A DNA stretch of 64,000 nt from HGM04593 sp045636545 (GTDB taxonomy: Bacteria > Bacteroidota > Bacteroidia > Bacteroidales > Bacteroidaceae). The notes under the pieces were generated by a model, which worked only from the letters and a program-made list of their open reading frames with translations, searched no databases and was not told where the DNA came from. Where the stretch lies: contig JAZTXR010000062.1 of the NCBI GenBank assembly GCA_045636545.1, positions 6,492 through 70,491 of the forward strand. The letters are read 5' to 3'. The position numbers were made by a program, and so were the translations under genes. This document shows positions 9,527 through 18,975 of the stretch, in pieces. The stretch's first letter is position 1. Every line of letters starts with the position of its first letter.

Positions 9527-10030
9527 CTATTTTTTACGTGCAATCATTATGGCTCCCACGGTGCAGGCAAGAAGCAGTACGCTCATTACCTCAAAGGGGA
9601 GTATGTAGTTGTATTTCTCGGTTCCCATAAGTGCCGTTCCCAGTTCCTTCATGCCGACACCGGCTGTGGAGAAATTTTCACCGGCAAAGTTCGTGCCGGT
9701 TATAAGGTAGATGGTAATGGCCATTCCTGTAAGTGCCGTAGCCATTCCTGCAATGTACCGGCGGATGGATGTCTGCGTCACGTCAACGCTTCCTTTGCCA
9801 ATTAGCAGGATGGCGAAGATGAACAGTACGACGATTCCGCCGGCATATACGGCTATCTGCACGGCTCCCAGGAACGTATAATGTATCATGAAGTATAGTC
9901 CCGCAGTGCCGAACAGCACGAAGAGCAGCAGGGTGGTGGCGCGCATTATCTTGCTCGATGTCACGGCAAATATCGCCGAAACAATCATCAGAACAGCAAG
10001 CCCCGAAAATATTATGATGTTTATGTCCAT
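9527..10030 (-). CDS. nuoJ: NADH-quinone oxidoreductase subunit J
   Basis: A membrane subunit of complex I (167 aa) with five predicted helices. The glycine-rich stretch AVYAGGIVVLFIFAILL is the family's central helix with its mobile pi-bulge. It starts 3 bases after the nuoI stop. NuoJ packs against NuoK and NuoA near the quinone-linked charge path. Length and position agree with the family. Confidence 0.94.
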   Translation of the reverse strand: MDINIIIFSGLAVLMIVSAIFAVTSSKIMRATTLLLFVLFGTAGLYFMIHYTFLGAVQIAVYAGGIVVLFIFAILLIGKGSVDVTQTSIRRYIAGMATALTGMAITIYLITGTNFAGENFSTAGVGMKELGTALMGTEKYNYILPFEVMSVLLLACTVGAIMIARKK

Positions 10031-10033
10031 ATG

Positions 10034-10483
10034 CTATCTGTTTAGTTTGATTATCAATTTGCTGCGGTCGAATACGGCATTCTCGAAGTCATTGCTGAAT
10101 TCTATGGCTTCTTTGGGGCAGGCATTCACGCACAACTGGCAGAACATGCATGAACCGAGGTCGTAACTGTATTCAACCAGCACCTTGCGGCTCTTTCCGC
10201 TCTCCTCGTCAACCACATTCTTTGTGGTTATTGAAATTGTTCCGTTAGGGCAGCTGCTCTGGCACAGTCCGCATGCGATGCACTTGTTGTTCCCGTTCTC
10301 GTCGTGCGGCATGCGCAGCACGGCGCGGTGTCTCTCGGGAATCTTCAGTTCCTTCCTGTTCTCGGGGTAGCACTCTGTGACCTTTTTGGTGAAGAACTCC
10401 CGTAGTGTCACTCCCATTCCGGTTGCCAGTGAACCGATGGCAGAGAAGATATTACCTATGTATGTGTTCTTGAATTTGCCCAT
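10034..10483 (-). CDS. nuoI: NADH-quinone oxidoreductase subunit I (2x 4Fe-4S)
   Basis: An iron-sulfur subunit on the peripheral arm of complex I (149 aa). Two ferredoxin-type motifs are intact: CIACGLCQSSCP (68-79) and CMFCQLCVNACP (112-123), ligating the two 4Fe-4S clusters (N6a, N6b) that pass electrons to NuoB. In this operon no NuoE, NuoF or NuoG precedes it, so NuoI is the likely electron entry side of the encoded complex. Confidence 0.95.
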   Translation of the reverse strand: MGKFKNTYIGNIFSAIGSLATGMGVTLREFFTKKVTECYPENRKELKIPERHRAVLRMPHDENGNNKCIACGLCQSSCPNGTISITTKNVVDEESGKSRKVLVEYSYDLGSCMFCQLCVNACPKEAIEFSNDFENAVFDRSKLIIKLNR

Positions 10484-10495
10484 AATACAGTGTTT

Positions 10496-11572
10496 TTAGA
10501 GTGTCCAGCCCATGACTACGCATATTGTCATTATGAGAAGGTTCAGCAGGCCTATCGGCACAAGATATTTCCATTCGAGTATAAGTACCTGGTCTATGCG
10601 GAGGCGCGGGAAGGTCCATCTTATCCACATGAGAATCCAGATTACGAAGAATGTCTTTCCCATGAACCATACAAGCCCGGGAATGTATGTCATGATTTCG
10701 TTGAATCCGTCAAGCCCGGGAATGTACAATGGTGCCCAGCCGCCCAGGAATATGGTTGAGGCTATGCCGGCTATGATGAACATGTTCATGAACTCGGCTA
10801 CGTAAAAGAGTCCGAATCCCATGCCTGAATATTCGGTGTGGAAACCGGCCGTAAGTTCCGATTCGGCCTCGGGCAGGTCGAATGGCGCACGGTTAGTCTC
10901 GGCATTTCCGGCAATTATGTATATGATGAACGCAACAAGTGCCGGCAAGTGTCCGCGCATTATGAACCATCCTTTTGTCTGTATCTCCACGACCTCGCTT
11001 ATCTGCATGGTGCCGCTGAGCACGACAAGAGTGAGCAGGCTCAGTCCCATGGAGAGTTCATAGCTTATCATCTGTCCGCCGCTACGCATCGCGCCTATCA
11101 TGGAGAACTTGTTGTTGCTGCTCCATCCGGCAAGCAGTATGCCGAGTATTCCGAACGATGAGGCCGCCATTATGAAAAACACGCCGATGTTGAAGTCGAG
11201 GACCTGTAGGCCGTCGGCAAACGGAAGGCAACTGAACGTAATCACCGAACTCATTATTACCAAGAACGGTGCAAGGTTGTACAGTGCGCGGTCGGAGTTT
11301 CTTATCTCTATTATCTCTTTGAACAGCATTTTCAGCACGTCCGCGAACACCTGCAGTATGCCCCAGGGGCCTACGCGGTTGGGACCAAGACGGCACTGGA
11401 ATGCCGCGCATACCTTGCGTTCCATGAATATCATTATTATGGCGAATATAAGGTATGCCACCAAAACGCATACGGCTATCAGGGCGCACTCGACGAGTGT
11501 CGCCGCCGATGGCGGCAGTACAGAGTGCAAGTAGCTGTCAATTGCTGTCGTTATTGATGAAATGTCAAGCAT
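10496..11572 (-). CDS. nuoH: NADH-quinone oxidoreductase subunit H
   Basis: The membrane anchor that, with NuoB and NuoD, forms the quinone site of complex I (358 aa; many relatives have about 325, the surplus being mainly an N-terminal extension). Visible are the loop AETNRAPFDLPEAESELTAG and GGQMISYELSMGLSL, both quinone-chamber signatures, and about eight hydrophobic helices. Gaps to nuoCD and nuoI are 11 and 12 bases. Confidence 0.96.
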   Translation of the reverse strand: MLDISSITTAIDSYLHSVLPPSAATLVECALIAVCVLVAYLIFAIIMIFMERKVCAAFQCRLGPNRVGPWGILQVFADVLKMLFKEIIEIRNSDRALYNLAPFLVIMSSVITFSCLPFADGLQVLDFNIGVFFIMAASSFGILGILLAGWSSNNKFSMIGAMRSGGQMISYELSMGLSLLTLVVLSGTMQISEVVEIQTKGWFIMRGHLPALVAFIIYIIAGNAETNRAPFDLPEAESELTAGFHTEYSGMGFGLFYVAEFMNMFIIAGIASTIFLGGWAPLYIPGLDGFNEIMTYIPGLVWFMGKTFFVIWILMWIRWTFPRLRIDQVLILEWKYLVPIGLLNLLIMTICVVMGWTL

Positions 11573-11583
11573 GTTTCTTCTTT

Positions 11584-13149
11584 TTATCGGTCAATATCGG
11601 GGATTACGTAATCGAGGGATGCACCTATCGTTATAAGGTCCGCGACTTTGCCGCCTTTCATTATGCTCTGTGCCGCGGCTATGAGCGGAAGCCCCATGGG
11701 GCGGAACTTTACCCTGTAGGGCATCTTGTCGCCACGGCTGTCGATGAATACGCCGAATTCGCCGCGCGCCCCCTCGACCGACGCGAAATACTCGCCTTCG
11801 GGCAGCTTTATTATCGGCTTTGTCTTTGCCTTGTATTCGCCGGCAGGAATGTTGTCAATAAGCAGTTCTATTATGTTTATTGACTCAACAATCTCTTCAA
11901 GCCTGACAAGGAGCCGCGCGTAGCAGTCGCCTTCGGTGTGCAATATCTCCTTGAAGTCAATCTTTCCGTATAGCGAGTAAGGGTGACGTTTGCGCACGTC
12001 GCACGCCCATCCCGAAGCACGTCCTGTACCTCCTGTCGCACCGAACGATATCGCGTCCTCGCGCGAAAGTTTTCCTACGCCGATAGTGCGGTTGCGGAAT
12101 ATGACGTTGTTCACAAGTATGTCGTAGTACTCCTTCAGCCGTCTCTTCTGGTCTTTGCAGTACTCCTTTACCTTCTCGGCAAAGCCGGGGGTTATGTCGT
12201 CCTGCACACCGCCTATGACGTTGTAGTTCTGGATAAGCCTTCCTCCCGTCACCTCTTCCATTATCTTCAGCACCTTCTCGCGGTCGCGGAAGCCGTATAT
12301 GAATGTGGTTATCGAACCCATGTCCATTGCCATGCACGAGAACATGAGCAAGTGCGAGTCAATTCTCTGCAGTTCGTCCATGATGGTGCGTATGTACTCC
12401 GCGCGCTCGGGTACCTCAAGCCCCATGGCTTTCTCTATGCACATGCACAGTGCATGGCGGTTGTGGTGCGCGCTCAGGTAGTCGAGTCTGTCGGTGAATG
12501 CCAGCAGCTGGGGGTATGTCCTGCTTTCGCAAAGTTTTTCTATGCCGCGGTGTATGTAGCCGCAGTGTATGTCTATCTTTCGGACGACCTCTCCCTCGAG
12601 CGAAAGACGGAAACGCAGGACTCCGTGAGTCGCGGGGTGTTGAGGGCCTATGTTTATGACAAATTGGTCGTAGTGCAGTATCTTCAGTTTCTCCACAAGT
12701 TCGGCAAGCTGCTTCTCTTCCGCAATGTCATATTCGCGGTGTATCTCTTCGTTCTTCTCGCCTTCGAGCCTTATCGGGTTCAGTTCCTCGCTCTGGTCGT
12801 AATCCTTGCGGAGCGGAAAACCTACCCAGTCGTTGCGCAGGAAGAGCCTTCTCATATCGGGGTGCCCGGTGAACTCTATTCCATAGAAGTCGTATGTCTC
12901 GCGTTCGTAAATTTCGGCAATCTTCCATATGTCGCTGACGGTAGGTATCTGCGGGGTGGTGCGGTCTGCCGTGCGTACGGCAAGTTCCGCTGTCTCCTGT
13001 GTGCTGCTGTTCTCGAGCATGTATATGGCACCCAGCCCCTCCTCTTTCCAGTCCATTCCAACCATTTCGCGCAAGAAGTCCATGCCTTCGCTGCGCAGGG
13101 CGAGCATCGTCTCCCTGAACTCCTTTATTCCAACAAATCGGGTATCCAT
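11584..13149 (-). CDS. nuoCD: NADH-quinone oxidoreductase fused subunits C and D
   Basis: A natural fusion of the two peripheral-arm subunits (521 aa). Residues 1-150 are NuoC-like (IYERETYDFYGIEFTGHPDM, then PLRKDY). From about 165 on it is NuoD-like (NIGPQHPATHGVLRFRLSLE; HCGYIHRGIEK), the catalytic quinone-reducing subunit homologous to the large subunit of NiFe hydrogenases. The longest frame begins at a GTG at 13152, but ATG 13149 overlaps the nuoB stop as TGATG and is the better start. The fusion is common in Bacteroidetes and enterobacteria. Confidence 0.95.
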   Translation of the reverse strand: MDTRFVGIKEFRETMLALRSEGMDFLREMVGMDWKEEGLGAIYMLENSSTQETAELAVRTADRTTPQIPTVSDIWKIAEIYERETYDFYGIEFTGHPDMRRLFLRNDWVGFPLRKDYDQSEELNPIRLEGEKNEEIHREYDIAEEKQLAELVEKLKILHYDQFVINIGPQHPATHGVLRFRLSLEGEVVRKIDIHCGYIHRGIEKLCESRTYPQLLAFTDRLDYLSAHHNRHALCMCIEKAMGLEVPERAEYIRTIMDELQRIDSHLLMFSCMAMDMGSITTFIYGFRDREKVLKIMEEVTGGRLIQNYNVIGGVQDDITPGFAEKVKEYCKDQKRRLKEYYDILVNNVIFRNRTIGVGKLSREDAISFGATGGTGRASGWACDVRKRHPYSLYGKIDFKEILHTEGDCYARLLVRLEEIVESINIIELLIDNIPAGEYKAKTKPIIKLPEGEYFASVEGARGEFGVFIDSRGDKMPYRVKFRPMGLPLIAAAQSIMKGGKVADLITIGASLDYVIPDIDR

Positions 13150-13784
13150 CACTTCTCCTCCTTTTTGATAGGTGCGTTAGTTACTGTAATGGGTTCATTC
13201 GGCGTCTCGCTCCTCTTCTGGTGCCTGTTCTTTCCGCCAAGGAACTTTTCCACTTTTACCTTGCGCTGCAGCTGCATCATGCCGTACATCAAAGCCTCGG
13301 GTCGCGGTGGGCATCCCGGGATATATACGTCAACCGGTATTATTTTGTCTATTCCGTTAAGCACGTGATACGACCCTTTGAAGGGTCCGCCGCCAATGGC
13401 GCATCCTCCTACCGCAATGACATATTTGGGCTCTGACATCTGGTCGTAGAGCCTTTTCAGTACAGGTGCCATCTTGTGGGTAATGGTGCCGGCGCACATT
13501 ATAAGGTCGGCCTGTCGCGGTGAATTTCTCGTGACCTCGAAGCCGAAACGTGCGAAGTCGTATCGCGCGGCACCGATGGACATGAACTCAATTCCGCAAC
13601 AGCTGGTGGCGAACGTGAGTGACCACAGGGAGTTGCTGCGTCCCCAGTTTATCAGGTCGTCGAGCTTGCCGACAATGACATTCGTGCGTTCTTTGTTTAC
13701 CTCGGCAATGAGGGCTTCAAGCGTCTCGTTGTCCTTGAACTCCTCATATGGTATGGATTTTATCTTAGGCTTTCTCATTTCCAT
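13149..13784 (-). CDS. nuoB: NADH-quinone oxidoreductase subunit B
   Basis: This subunit (211 aa) holds the terminal cluster N2, which hands electrons to quinone. The ligand pattern is intact: SCCGIEFM, then NSPRQADLIMCAGT, GGCAIGGG and YIPGCPPRPEAL. A second in-frame ATG at 13778 overlaps the nuoA stop as ATGA and is an equally good start. The C-terminal 40 residues after the conserved core are basic and probably flexible. Confidence 0.95.
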   Translation of the reverse strand: MEMRKPKIKSIPYEEFKDNETLEALIAEVNKERTNVIVGKLDDLINWGRSNSLWSLTFATSCCGIEFMSIGAARYDFARFGFEVTRNSPRQADLIMCAGTITHKMAPVLKRLYDQMSEPKYVIAVGGCAIGGGPFKGSYHVLNGIDKIIPVDVYIPGCPPRPEALMYGMMQLQRKVKVEKFLGGKNRHQKRSETPNEPITVTNAPIKKEEK

Positions 13785-14125
13785 TCAAGTGCTTTCTTTC
13801 GCCATGCGTATGCAAGGCCGAGTATGAGGAACGATAGAAAAAATGTTATTCCGACAATCGCTTTTGTCCCGAGTTCATGGACTATCGTGGCCCAGGGGAA
13901 CAGGAATACGGCTTCGATATCGAACATCAGGAACAGAATGGCGAACAGGTAGTATCCCGTCCTGAAATGTATCCAGGTACTTCCTTGTGTGGGGATACCG
14001 CACTCATAAGTCTCGCCCTTCTGCCTGTTGAAGCTGCGCGGCGAAATCCACCTTGTCAGAACCATGATTATGCCAACGAATACTATCGAGGCTACAATCA
14101 TTGTGAAAAGCAGTATAAGGTTCAT
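13775..14125 (-). CDS. nuoA: NADH-quinone oxidoreductase subunit A
   Basis: The first gene of the complex I operon, a small membrane protein (116 aa) with three helices. The family signature is visible as PTQGSTWIHFRTGYYLFAIL and FDIEAVFLFPWA. It begins 35 bases after a leader hairpin (14161-14186) and about 65 bases after a promoter-like TAACTTTG on the minus strand. Confidence 0.95.
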   Translation of the reverse strand: MNLILLFTMIVASIVFVGIIMVLTRWISPRSFNRQKGETYECGIPTQGSTWIHFRTGYYLFAILFLMFDIEAVFLFPWATIVHELGTKAIVGITFFLSFLILGLAYAWRKKALEWK

Positions 14126-14160
14126 GGTTGCTTGTTTTGTATGTTTCCTTTATAAACAAC

Positions 14161-14186
14161 GCTATGCCACGTTTGTGTGGCATAGC
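14161..14186 (-). promoter_or_regulatory. Leader hairpin upstream of nuoA
   Basis: A perfect 10-bp stem (GCTATGCCAC with GTGGCATAGC, 6-nt loop) lies between the presumed promoter and the nuoA start. It is not followed by a U tract, so it is more likely a 5' mRNA stabiliser or protein-binding site than a terminator. Confidence 0.55.
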
Positions 14187-14191
14187 TGTCG

Positions 14192-14199
14192 CAAAGTTA
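14192..14199 (-). promoter_or_regulatory. Promoter -7 element for the nuo operon
   Basis: The minus strand reads TAACTTTG, matching the Bacteroidetes -7 consensus TAnnTTTG, 67 bases before the nuoA start. A -33 TTTG at the usual distance is not evident. Confidence 0.5.
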
Positions 14200-14283
14200 T
14201 AAAAAATAAGTGTCGGGGTGGTTTTACAAAAACGCTGATTTTTTTGCCGTTTTCACTATTTTAACCAATTTTAAACATAGGGG

Positions 14284-15057
14284 CTAACCTATGGCGGAGT
14301 CGAGTATCATCATTGTCACGAATCCGGTGGCAAAGCCTATTGTTCCTACATTGCTGTGCTCTCCCGATTGTGATGACGGTATTAGTTCTTCTACAACCAC
14401 ATACAGCATGGCACCGGCCGCGAACGATAGCAGTACCGGCATCGCGCCCATGCTGTCTTCGAGGAAGAACATGGTGGTCAGTGCGGCAACCGGTTCCACG
14501 AGCCCCGAAAGCGCGCCCCATGTGAATGCGGTACGCTTGCTCTTGTTTTCGTTGCGTAGCGGAATTGATATTATGGCTCCTTCGGGTATGTTCTGTATTG
14601 CCATACCTATCGAAAGAGCCAGTGCGCCGGCAACGGTCAGGTTTGTGTCACCGTTCATTACTCCGGCGAATACTACACCCACGGCCATGCCTTCCGGTAT
14701 GTTGTGCAGTGCCACGGCGAGAATCATCTTTATGGAGCGCGGCAAACGGGATTCCGGTCCTTCGGAGCCTTTTTCGTCGATATGCTGGTGAGGTATCAGC
14801 GTGTCAAGCATCAACAGGAAACAGATACCTCCGATGAAACCGAGAATGACCGGCACCGCGTTGGAAAAACCTTTTCCGGCCTGCTCGAATGCAGGTTGCA
14901 GCAGCGACCAGAAACTCGCTGCGACCATTACGCCAGAAGCGAATCCCAGCATGGCCTTGTTGACGAAAGGCGAAATCCTGTCGCGGAGCAGGAATACGAA
15001 TGCGGCTCCTGTAACTGTTCCAAGAAAAGGTGTTGTCAAACCAAGCAGAATTTCCAT
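14284..15057 (-). CDS. ZIP-family metal (zinc/iron) transporter
   Basis: An inner-membrane divalent metal importer of the ZIP family (257 aa, eight helices). The two metal-site helices are clear: LHNIPEGMAVGVVFAG (about 117-132) and IGMAIQNIPEGAIISIPLR (about 151-169), each with the His/Asn-x-x-Pro-Glu-Gly pattern. An acidic/His loop with IPHQHIDEKGSEG lies between helices 3 and 4, as in the ZupT/GufA branch. The metal cannot be told from sequence. It is a single gene with its own promoter-like TAACTTTG (15087-15094, minus). Confidence 0.9.
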   Translation of the reverse strand: MEILLGLTTPFLGTVTGAAFVFLLRDRISPFVNKAMLGFASGVMVAASFWSLLQPAFEQAGKGFSNAVPVILGFIGGICFLLMLDTLIPHQHIDEKGSEGPESRLPRSIKMILAVALHNIPEGMAVGVVFAGVMNGDTNLTVAGALALSIGMAIQNIPEGAIISIPLRNENKSKRTAFTWGALSGLVEPVAALTTMFFLEDSMGAMPVLLSFAAGAMLYVVVEELIPSSQSGEHSNVGTIGFATGFVTMMILDSAIG

Positions 15058-15086
15058 CTTGTATTAATTTTATGAAATGTTACATG

Positions 15087-15094
15087 CAAAGTTA
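15087..15094 (-). promoter_or_regulatory. Promoter -7 element for the ZIP transporter gene
   Basis: The minus strand reads TAACTTTG, 30 bases before the start codon. It matches TAnnTTTG; no clear -33 box. Confidence 0.5.
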
Positions 15095-15161
15095 TCAAAT
15101 TTTCCGTAGCGGCTCCCCTGTGTGCATAAAATAATGCCGCGCGATAACAAATGTTTGCATT

Positions 15162-15195
15162 TTTGCCCTTATGTTATTTTTTATGACTATCTTTG
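15162..15195 (+). promoter_or_regulatory. Promoter for purL
   Basis: TTTG (15162-15165) and TATCTTTG (15188-15195) are separated by 22 bases, close to the Bacteroidetes consensus. It places the transcript start near 15202 and so excludes the upstream TTG at 15193 as purL start. Confidence 0.6.
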
Positions 15196-15246
15196 CCTAT
15201 CAAGCGAATTAAGGCGAAAACAACACAATACATAATAGAATCTTAT

Positions 15247-18200
15247 ATGATTTACTTTTTCAGTACCCCGGGCCAAACGGTTGTTGCAACTCAGGCAAAA
15301 AATGCTTTGACGGCTGCAGATATAAATAAACTGTGCTGGCTTTATGGTGAGGCGACACCTGTAGAAGGTGAGTCTATGGAGGGCTTTTTTATAGGTCCCC
15401 GTCGTGAGATGATAACTCCTTGGAGTACCAATGCTGTGGAGATTACCCAGAACATGGGCATAGAGGGTATTTTGCGTATCGAGGAGTATTTTGCAGTGAA
15501 GGACGAGAATGCTGAGTACGATCCCATGTTGCAGCGTCTCTACCGCGGTCTCGACCAGGAAATCTTTACTGTTGACATCGAACCCAAACCGATAGAGTTC
15601 ATCGAGGATCTCGACAGTTACAATGAACAGGAGGGTCTTGCTCTCTCAAAGGAGGAAATCGACTACCTGCACCGTGTCGAGGGTGAGCTTGGCAGAAAGC
15701 TGACCGACAGCGAGGTGTTCGGTTTTGCACAGATAAATTCAGAACACTGCCGTCACAAGATTTTCGGCGGAACATTCATTATAGACGGTGAGGAGATGCC
15801 CTCTTCCCTGTTCGCGATGATCAAGCGTACTACGAACGAGAACCGAAACAGCATCATATCTGCTTATAAGGATAATGTGGCTTTTGCACAGGGTCCTGTT
15901 GCCGAGCAGTTCGCTCCGGCCGACCACTCAATTCCCGACTATTTTGTAATTAAGGATATTGAAACGGTAATCTCGCTCAAGGCCGAGACACATAACTTCC
16001 CCACGACCGTAGAGCCTTTCAACGGTGCTTCTACCGGTACAGGTGGCGAAATCCGCGACCGTATGGGTGGTGGCAAGGGTTCATGGCCCATTGCCGGAAC
16101 TGCCGTTTATATGACATCCTATCCGCGTACGTACGATGACCGCAAATGGGAAGAGGTGCTTCCTGTTCGCAAATGGCTGTACCAGACTCCCGAACAGATT
16201 CTGACCAAGGCTTCAAACGGTGCTTCGGACTTCGGTAACAAGTTCGGTCAGCCGCTTATCTGTGGCTCAGTGCTTACATTCGAGCACAAGGAGAACGACG
16301 AGGTCTATGGTTACGACAAGGTAATCATGCTTGCCGGAGGTGTCGGTTATGGTACACGCCGCGACTGCCTCAAAGGTGCTCCCGAAAAGGGTAACAAGGT
16401 TGTGGTTATGGGCGGTGACAACTATCGCATCGGTCTTGGTGGCGGTTCGGTTTCATCGGTTGATACAGGCCGTTACTCATCGGGTATTGAACTTAACGCC
16501 GTTCAGCGTGCCAATGCCGAGATGCAGAAACGTGCATACAACGTGGTACGCGCACTTTGCGAGGACGATACAAACCCGGTTGTTTCTATCCACGACCACG
16601 GTTCAGCAGGTCACGTGAACTGCTTGTCGGAGCTTGTTGAGGAGTGCGGTGGCGTAATCAACATGGCGAACCTGCCTGTAGGTGACAGCACTCTGTCGGC
16701 AAAGGAGATTATTGCCAACGAGTCGCAGGAGCGTATGGGCTTGCTCATCAAGGAGGATGCCATTGAATATGTACGCAAGGTTGCCGAGCGCGAGCGTGCT
16801 CCAATGTACGTGGTAGGTGAAACAACAGGTGATGCCCGCTTTGCATTTGAGCAGGCCGACGGTGTACGTCCGTTCGACCTCTCTGTAAGCCAGATGTTCG
16901 GTTCTTCACCCAAGACTTATATGGTTGACAAGACTGTTGAACGTCACTATAAGGATGCTGAGTATGACGCAGAGAACATTGAGGAGTACTTGACAGATGT
17001 TCTGCGTCTTGAGGCTGTTGCCTGCAAGGATTGGCTCACAAACAAGGTTGACCGCTCCGTGACTGGTAAAATTGCACGTCAGCAGTGCCAGGGTGAGATT
17101 CAGCTCCCCTTGAGCGACTGCGGTGTGGTAACACTCGACTATCGTGGTACAAAGGGTATCGCAACATCTATCGGTCACGCGCCTCAGGCCGGTCTTGCCG
17201 ACCCTGCAAAGGGCTCTGTGCTCGCCGTTTCCGAGGCTTTGACAAATATTGCCCTTGCTCCGCTTGCCAATGGCATCAAGAGCATCTCGCTCAGTGCCAA
17301 CTGGATGTGGCCTTGCCGTTCACAGGAGGGTGAGGATGCACGTCTCTACCGTGGCGTGGAGGCGCTCAGCGACTTCTGCTGCGACCTCAAGATCAACGTG
17401 CCTACAGGTAAGGATTCTCTCTCAATGACACAGAAGTACCCCGACGGTACAAAGGTAATCAGCCCGGGAACAGTGATTGTATCGGCCGGCGGTGAGGTGA
17501 GCGATGTACGCAAGGTGGTTTCTCCTGTTATGGTCAACGAGCCAAAGAGTGCTTTCTATCATATCGACTTCAGCTTCGACCACCTGCGCCTGGGTGGCTC
17601 TGCATTCGCGCAGACCCTCAACTGCATTGGTGACGATGTTCCGACAGTCGCTAACCCCGAGTATTTTGCCGAGGCGTTCGAGGCTGTGCAGCAGCTTGTA
17701 AAGGCCGGCATTGTTATGGCAGGTCACGACGTTTCGGCCGGTGGTCTCATTACCACACTGCTTGAGATGTGTTTTGCAAACACTACAGGCGGTATGGAAA
17801 TTGACCTCAACGCTGTTGCTGAGAAGGATATCGTGAAGCTGCTGTTTGCCGAGAACCCTGCGTTGGTTATCCAGGTTGCCGACAAGGACAAGTGCCGCAT
17901 GCAGACAATCCTTGACGAGGCGGGTATCTGCTTCGTGAAGATTGGTGTTCCTTGCGAGAAACGTCACATTGCCGTTGCAAAGGACAAGCGTACACGCCTG
18001 TTCGACATCGACCATTACCGCGATGTATGGTACGACAGCTCATATCTCATGGACCTCAAGCAGAGCTTCAACGGCTGTGCAAGCGAGCGCCTGAAGAACT
18101 ACAAGAACCAGCCTCTGCGTTTCCGTCTGCCTTCACGCTTCAGCGGCATGTTGAAGGATTACGGCATGTCGGCCGACCGTCGCGAGAAATCGGGCGTTCG

Positions 18201-18948
18201 CGCGGCCATCATCCGCGAGAAGGGCACAAACGGCGAACGTGAGATGGCATACGCTATGCACCTTGCCGGCTTCGACGTTAAGGACGTTACAATGACCGAC
18301 CTCATCAGCGGTCGCGAGACACTCGACGAGGTGAACTTCATAGTATTCTGCGGTGGCTTCTCCAACTCCGACGTTCTTGGCTCGGCCAAGGGATGGGCCG
18401 GCGGCTTCCTCTTCAATCCAAAGGCAAAGGCTGCTCTCGACCGCTTCTATCAGCGCGAGGATACATTGTCACTGGGTATATGTAACGGTTGCCAGCTGAT
18501 GATGGAGCTTAACCTCATCAACCCCGAGTTCGAGGAGCGCGGCCGTATGTTGCACAACAATTCGCACAAGTTCGAGTCGTCGTTCGTGGGCGTGAATATC
18601 CCAGAGAACAACAGTGTCCTCTTCGGTTCACTCTCAAACAGCCGTCTTGGTGTTTGGGTTGCTCACGGTGAGGGCAAGTTCTCACTCCCATACGATGCCG
18701 AGAAGTACAACATTGTGGCACAGTATGCATACGAGGGTTATCCTGCGAACCCCAACGGTTCGGACTACAACGTTGCGGCGCTTGCAAGCGCAAACGGCCG
18801 TCACGTTGCAATGATGCCTCACCCCGAGCGTGCCATCTTTCCATGGCAGTGTGCCACATATCCAGCCAACCATTTGGCCGATGATGTGACACCATGGATT
18901 GAGATTTTCCGCAACGCATATAACTGGGTGGCGGAGAAGGTTAAGTAA
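15247..18948 (+). CDS. purL: Phosphoribosylformylglycinamidine synthase (large, single-chain PurL)
   Basis: Catalyses the fourth step of purine synthesis: FGAR plus glutamine and ATP to FGAM. At 1233 aa it is the long one-chain form, with an N-terminal PurS-like part, two AIRS-type ATPase halves (FAQINSEHCRHKIFGG near 178; LKAETHNFPTTVEPFNGAS near 255) and a C-terminal glutamine amidotransferase domain starting about residue 975, with catalytic Cys in LGICNGCQLMMEL and the His/Glu pair in MMPHPERAIFPWQ. The frame could extend to a TTG at 15193, but that overlaps the promoter; ATG 15247 is chosen. Confidence 0.96.
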   Translation: MIYFFSTPGQTVVATQAKNALTAADINKLCWLYGEATPVEGESMEGFFIGPRREMITPWSTNAVEITQNMGIEGILRIEEYFAVKDENAEYDPMLQRLYRGLDQEIFTVDIEPKPIEFIEDLDSYNEQEGLALSKEEIDYLHRVEGELGRKLTDSEVFGFAQINSEHCRHKIFGGTFIIDGEEMPSSLFAMIKRTTNENRNSIISAYKDNVAFAQGPVAEQFAPADHSIPDYFVIKDIETVISLKAETHNFPTTVEPFNGASTGTGGEIRDRMGGGKGSWPIAGTAVYMTSYPRTYDDRKWEEVLPVRKWLYQTPEQILTKASNGASDFGNKFGQPLICGSVLTFEHKENDEVYGYDKVIMLAGGVGYGTRRDCLKGAPEKGNKVVVMGGDNYRIGLGGGSVSSVDTGRYSSGIELNAVQRANAEMQKRAYNVVRALCEDDTNPVVSIHDHGSAGHVNCLSELVEECGGVINMANLPVGDSTLSAKEIIANESQERMGLLIKEDAIEYVRKVAERERAPMYVVGETTGDARFAFEQADGVRPFDLSVSQMFGSSPKTYMVDKTVERHYKDAEYDAENIEEYLTDVLRLEAVACKDWLTNKVDRSVTGKIARQQCQGEIQLPLSDCGVVTLDYRGTKGIATSIGHAPQAGLADPAKGSVLAVSEALTNIALAPLANGIKSISLSANWMWPCRSQEGEDARLYRGVEALSDFCCDLKINVPTGKDSLSMTQKYPDGTKVISPGTVIVSAGGEVSDVRKVVSPVMVNEPKSAFYHIDFSFDHLRLGGSAFAQTLNCIGDDVPTVANPEYFAEAFEAVQQLVKAGIVMAGHDVSAGGLITTLLEMCFANTTGGMEIDLNAVAEKDIVKLLFAENPALVIQVADKDKCRMQTILDEAGICFVKIGVPCEKRHIAVAKDKRTRLFDIDHYRDVWYDSSYLMDLKQSFNGCASERLKNYKNQPLRFRLPSRFSGMLKDYGMSADRREKSGVRAAIIREKGTNGEREMAYAMHLAGFDVKDVTMTDLISGRETLDEVNFIVFCGGFSNSDVLGSAKGWAGGFLFNPKAKAALDRFYQREDTLSLGICNGCQLMMELNLINPEFEERGRMLHNNSHKFESSFVGVNIPENNSVLFGSLSNSRLGVWVAHGEGKFSLPYDAEKYNIVAQYAYEGYPANPNGSDYNVAALASANGRHVAMMPHPERAIFPWQCATYPANHLADDVTPWIEIFRNAYNWVAEKVK

Positions 18949-18975
18949 TAAAGTAAACTAATGGTAATTAAGGGG

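Noticed and set aside
11983..13368. 461-codon open frame on the plus strand
   Set aside because: It is antisense to nuoCD and nuoB, which have clear families; its sequence is a mirror of their codons and has no homology traits.
15058..15246. Purine riboswitch in front of purL
   Set aside because: No purine aptamer core was recognised, and the promoter lies only about 50 bases from the start, too near for one.
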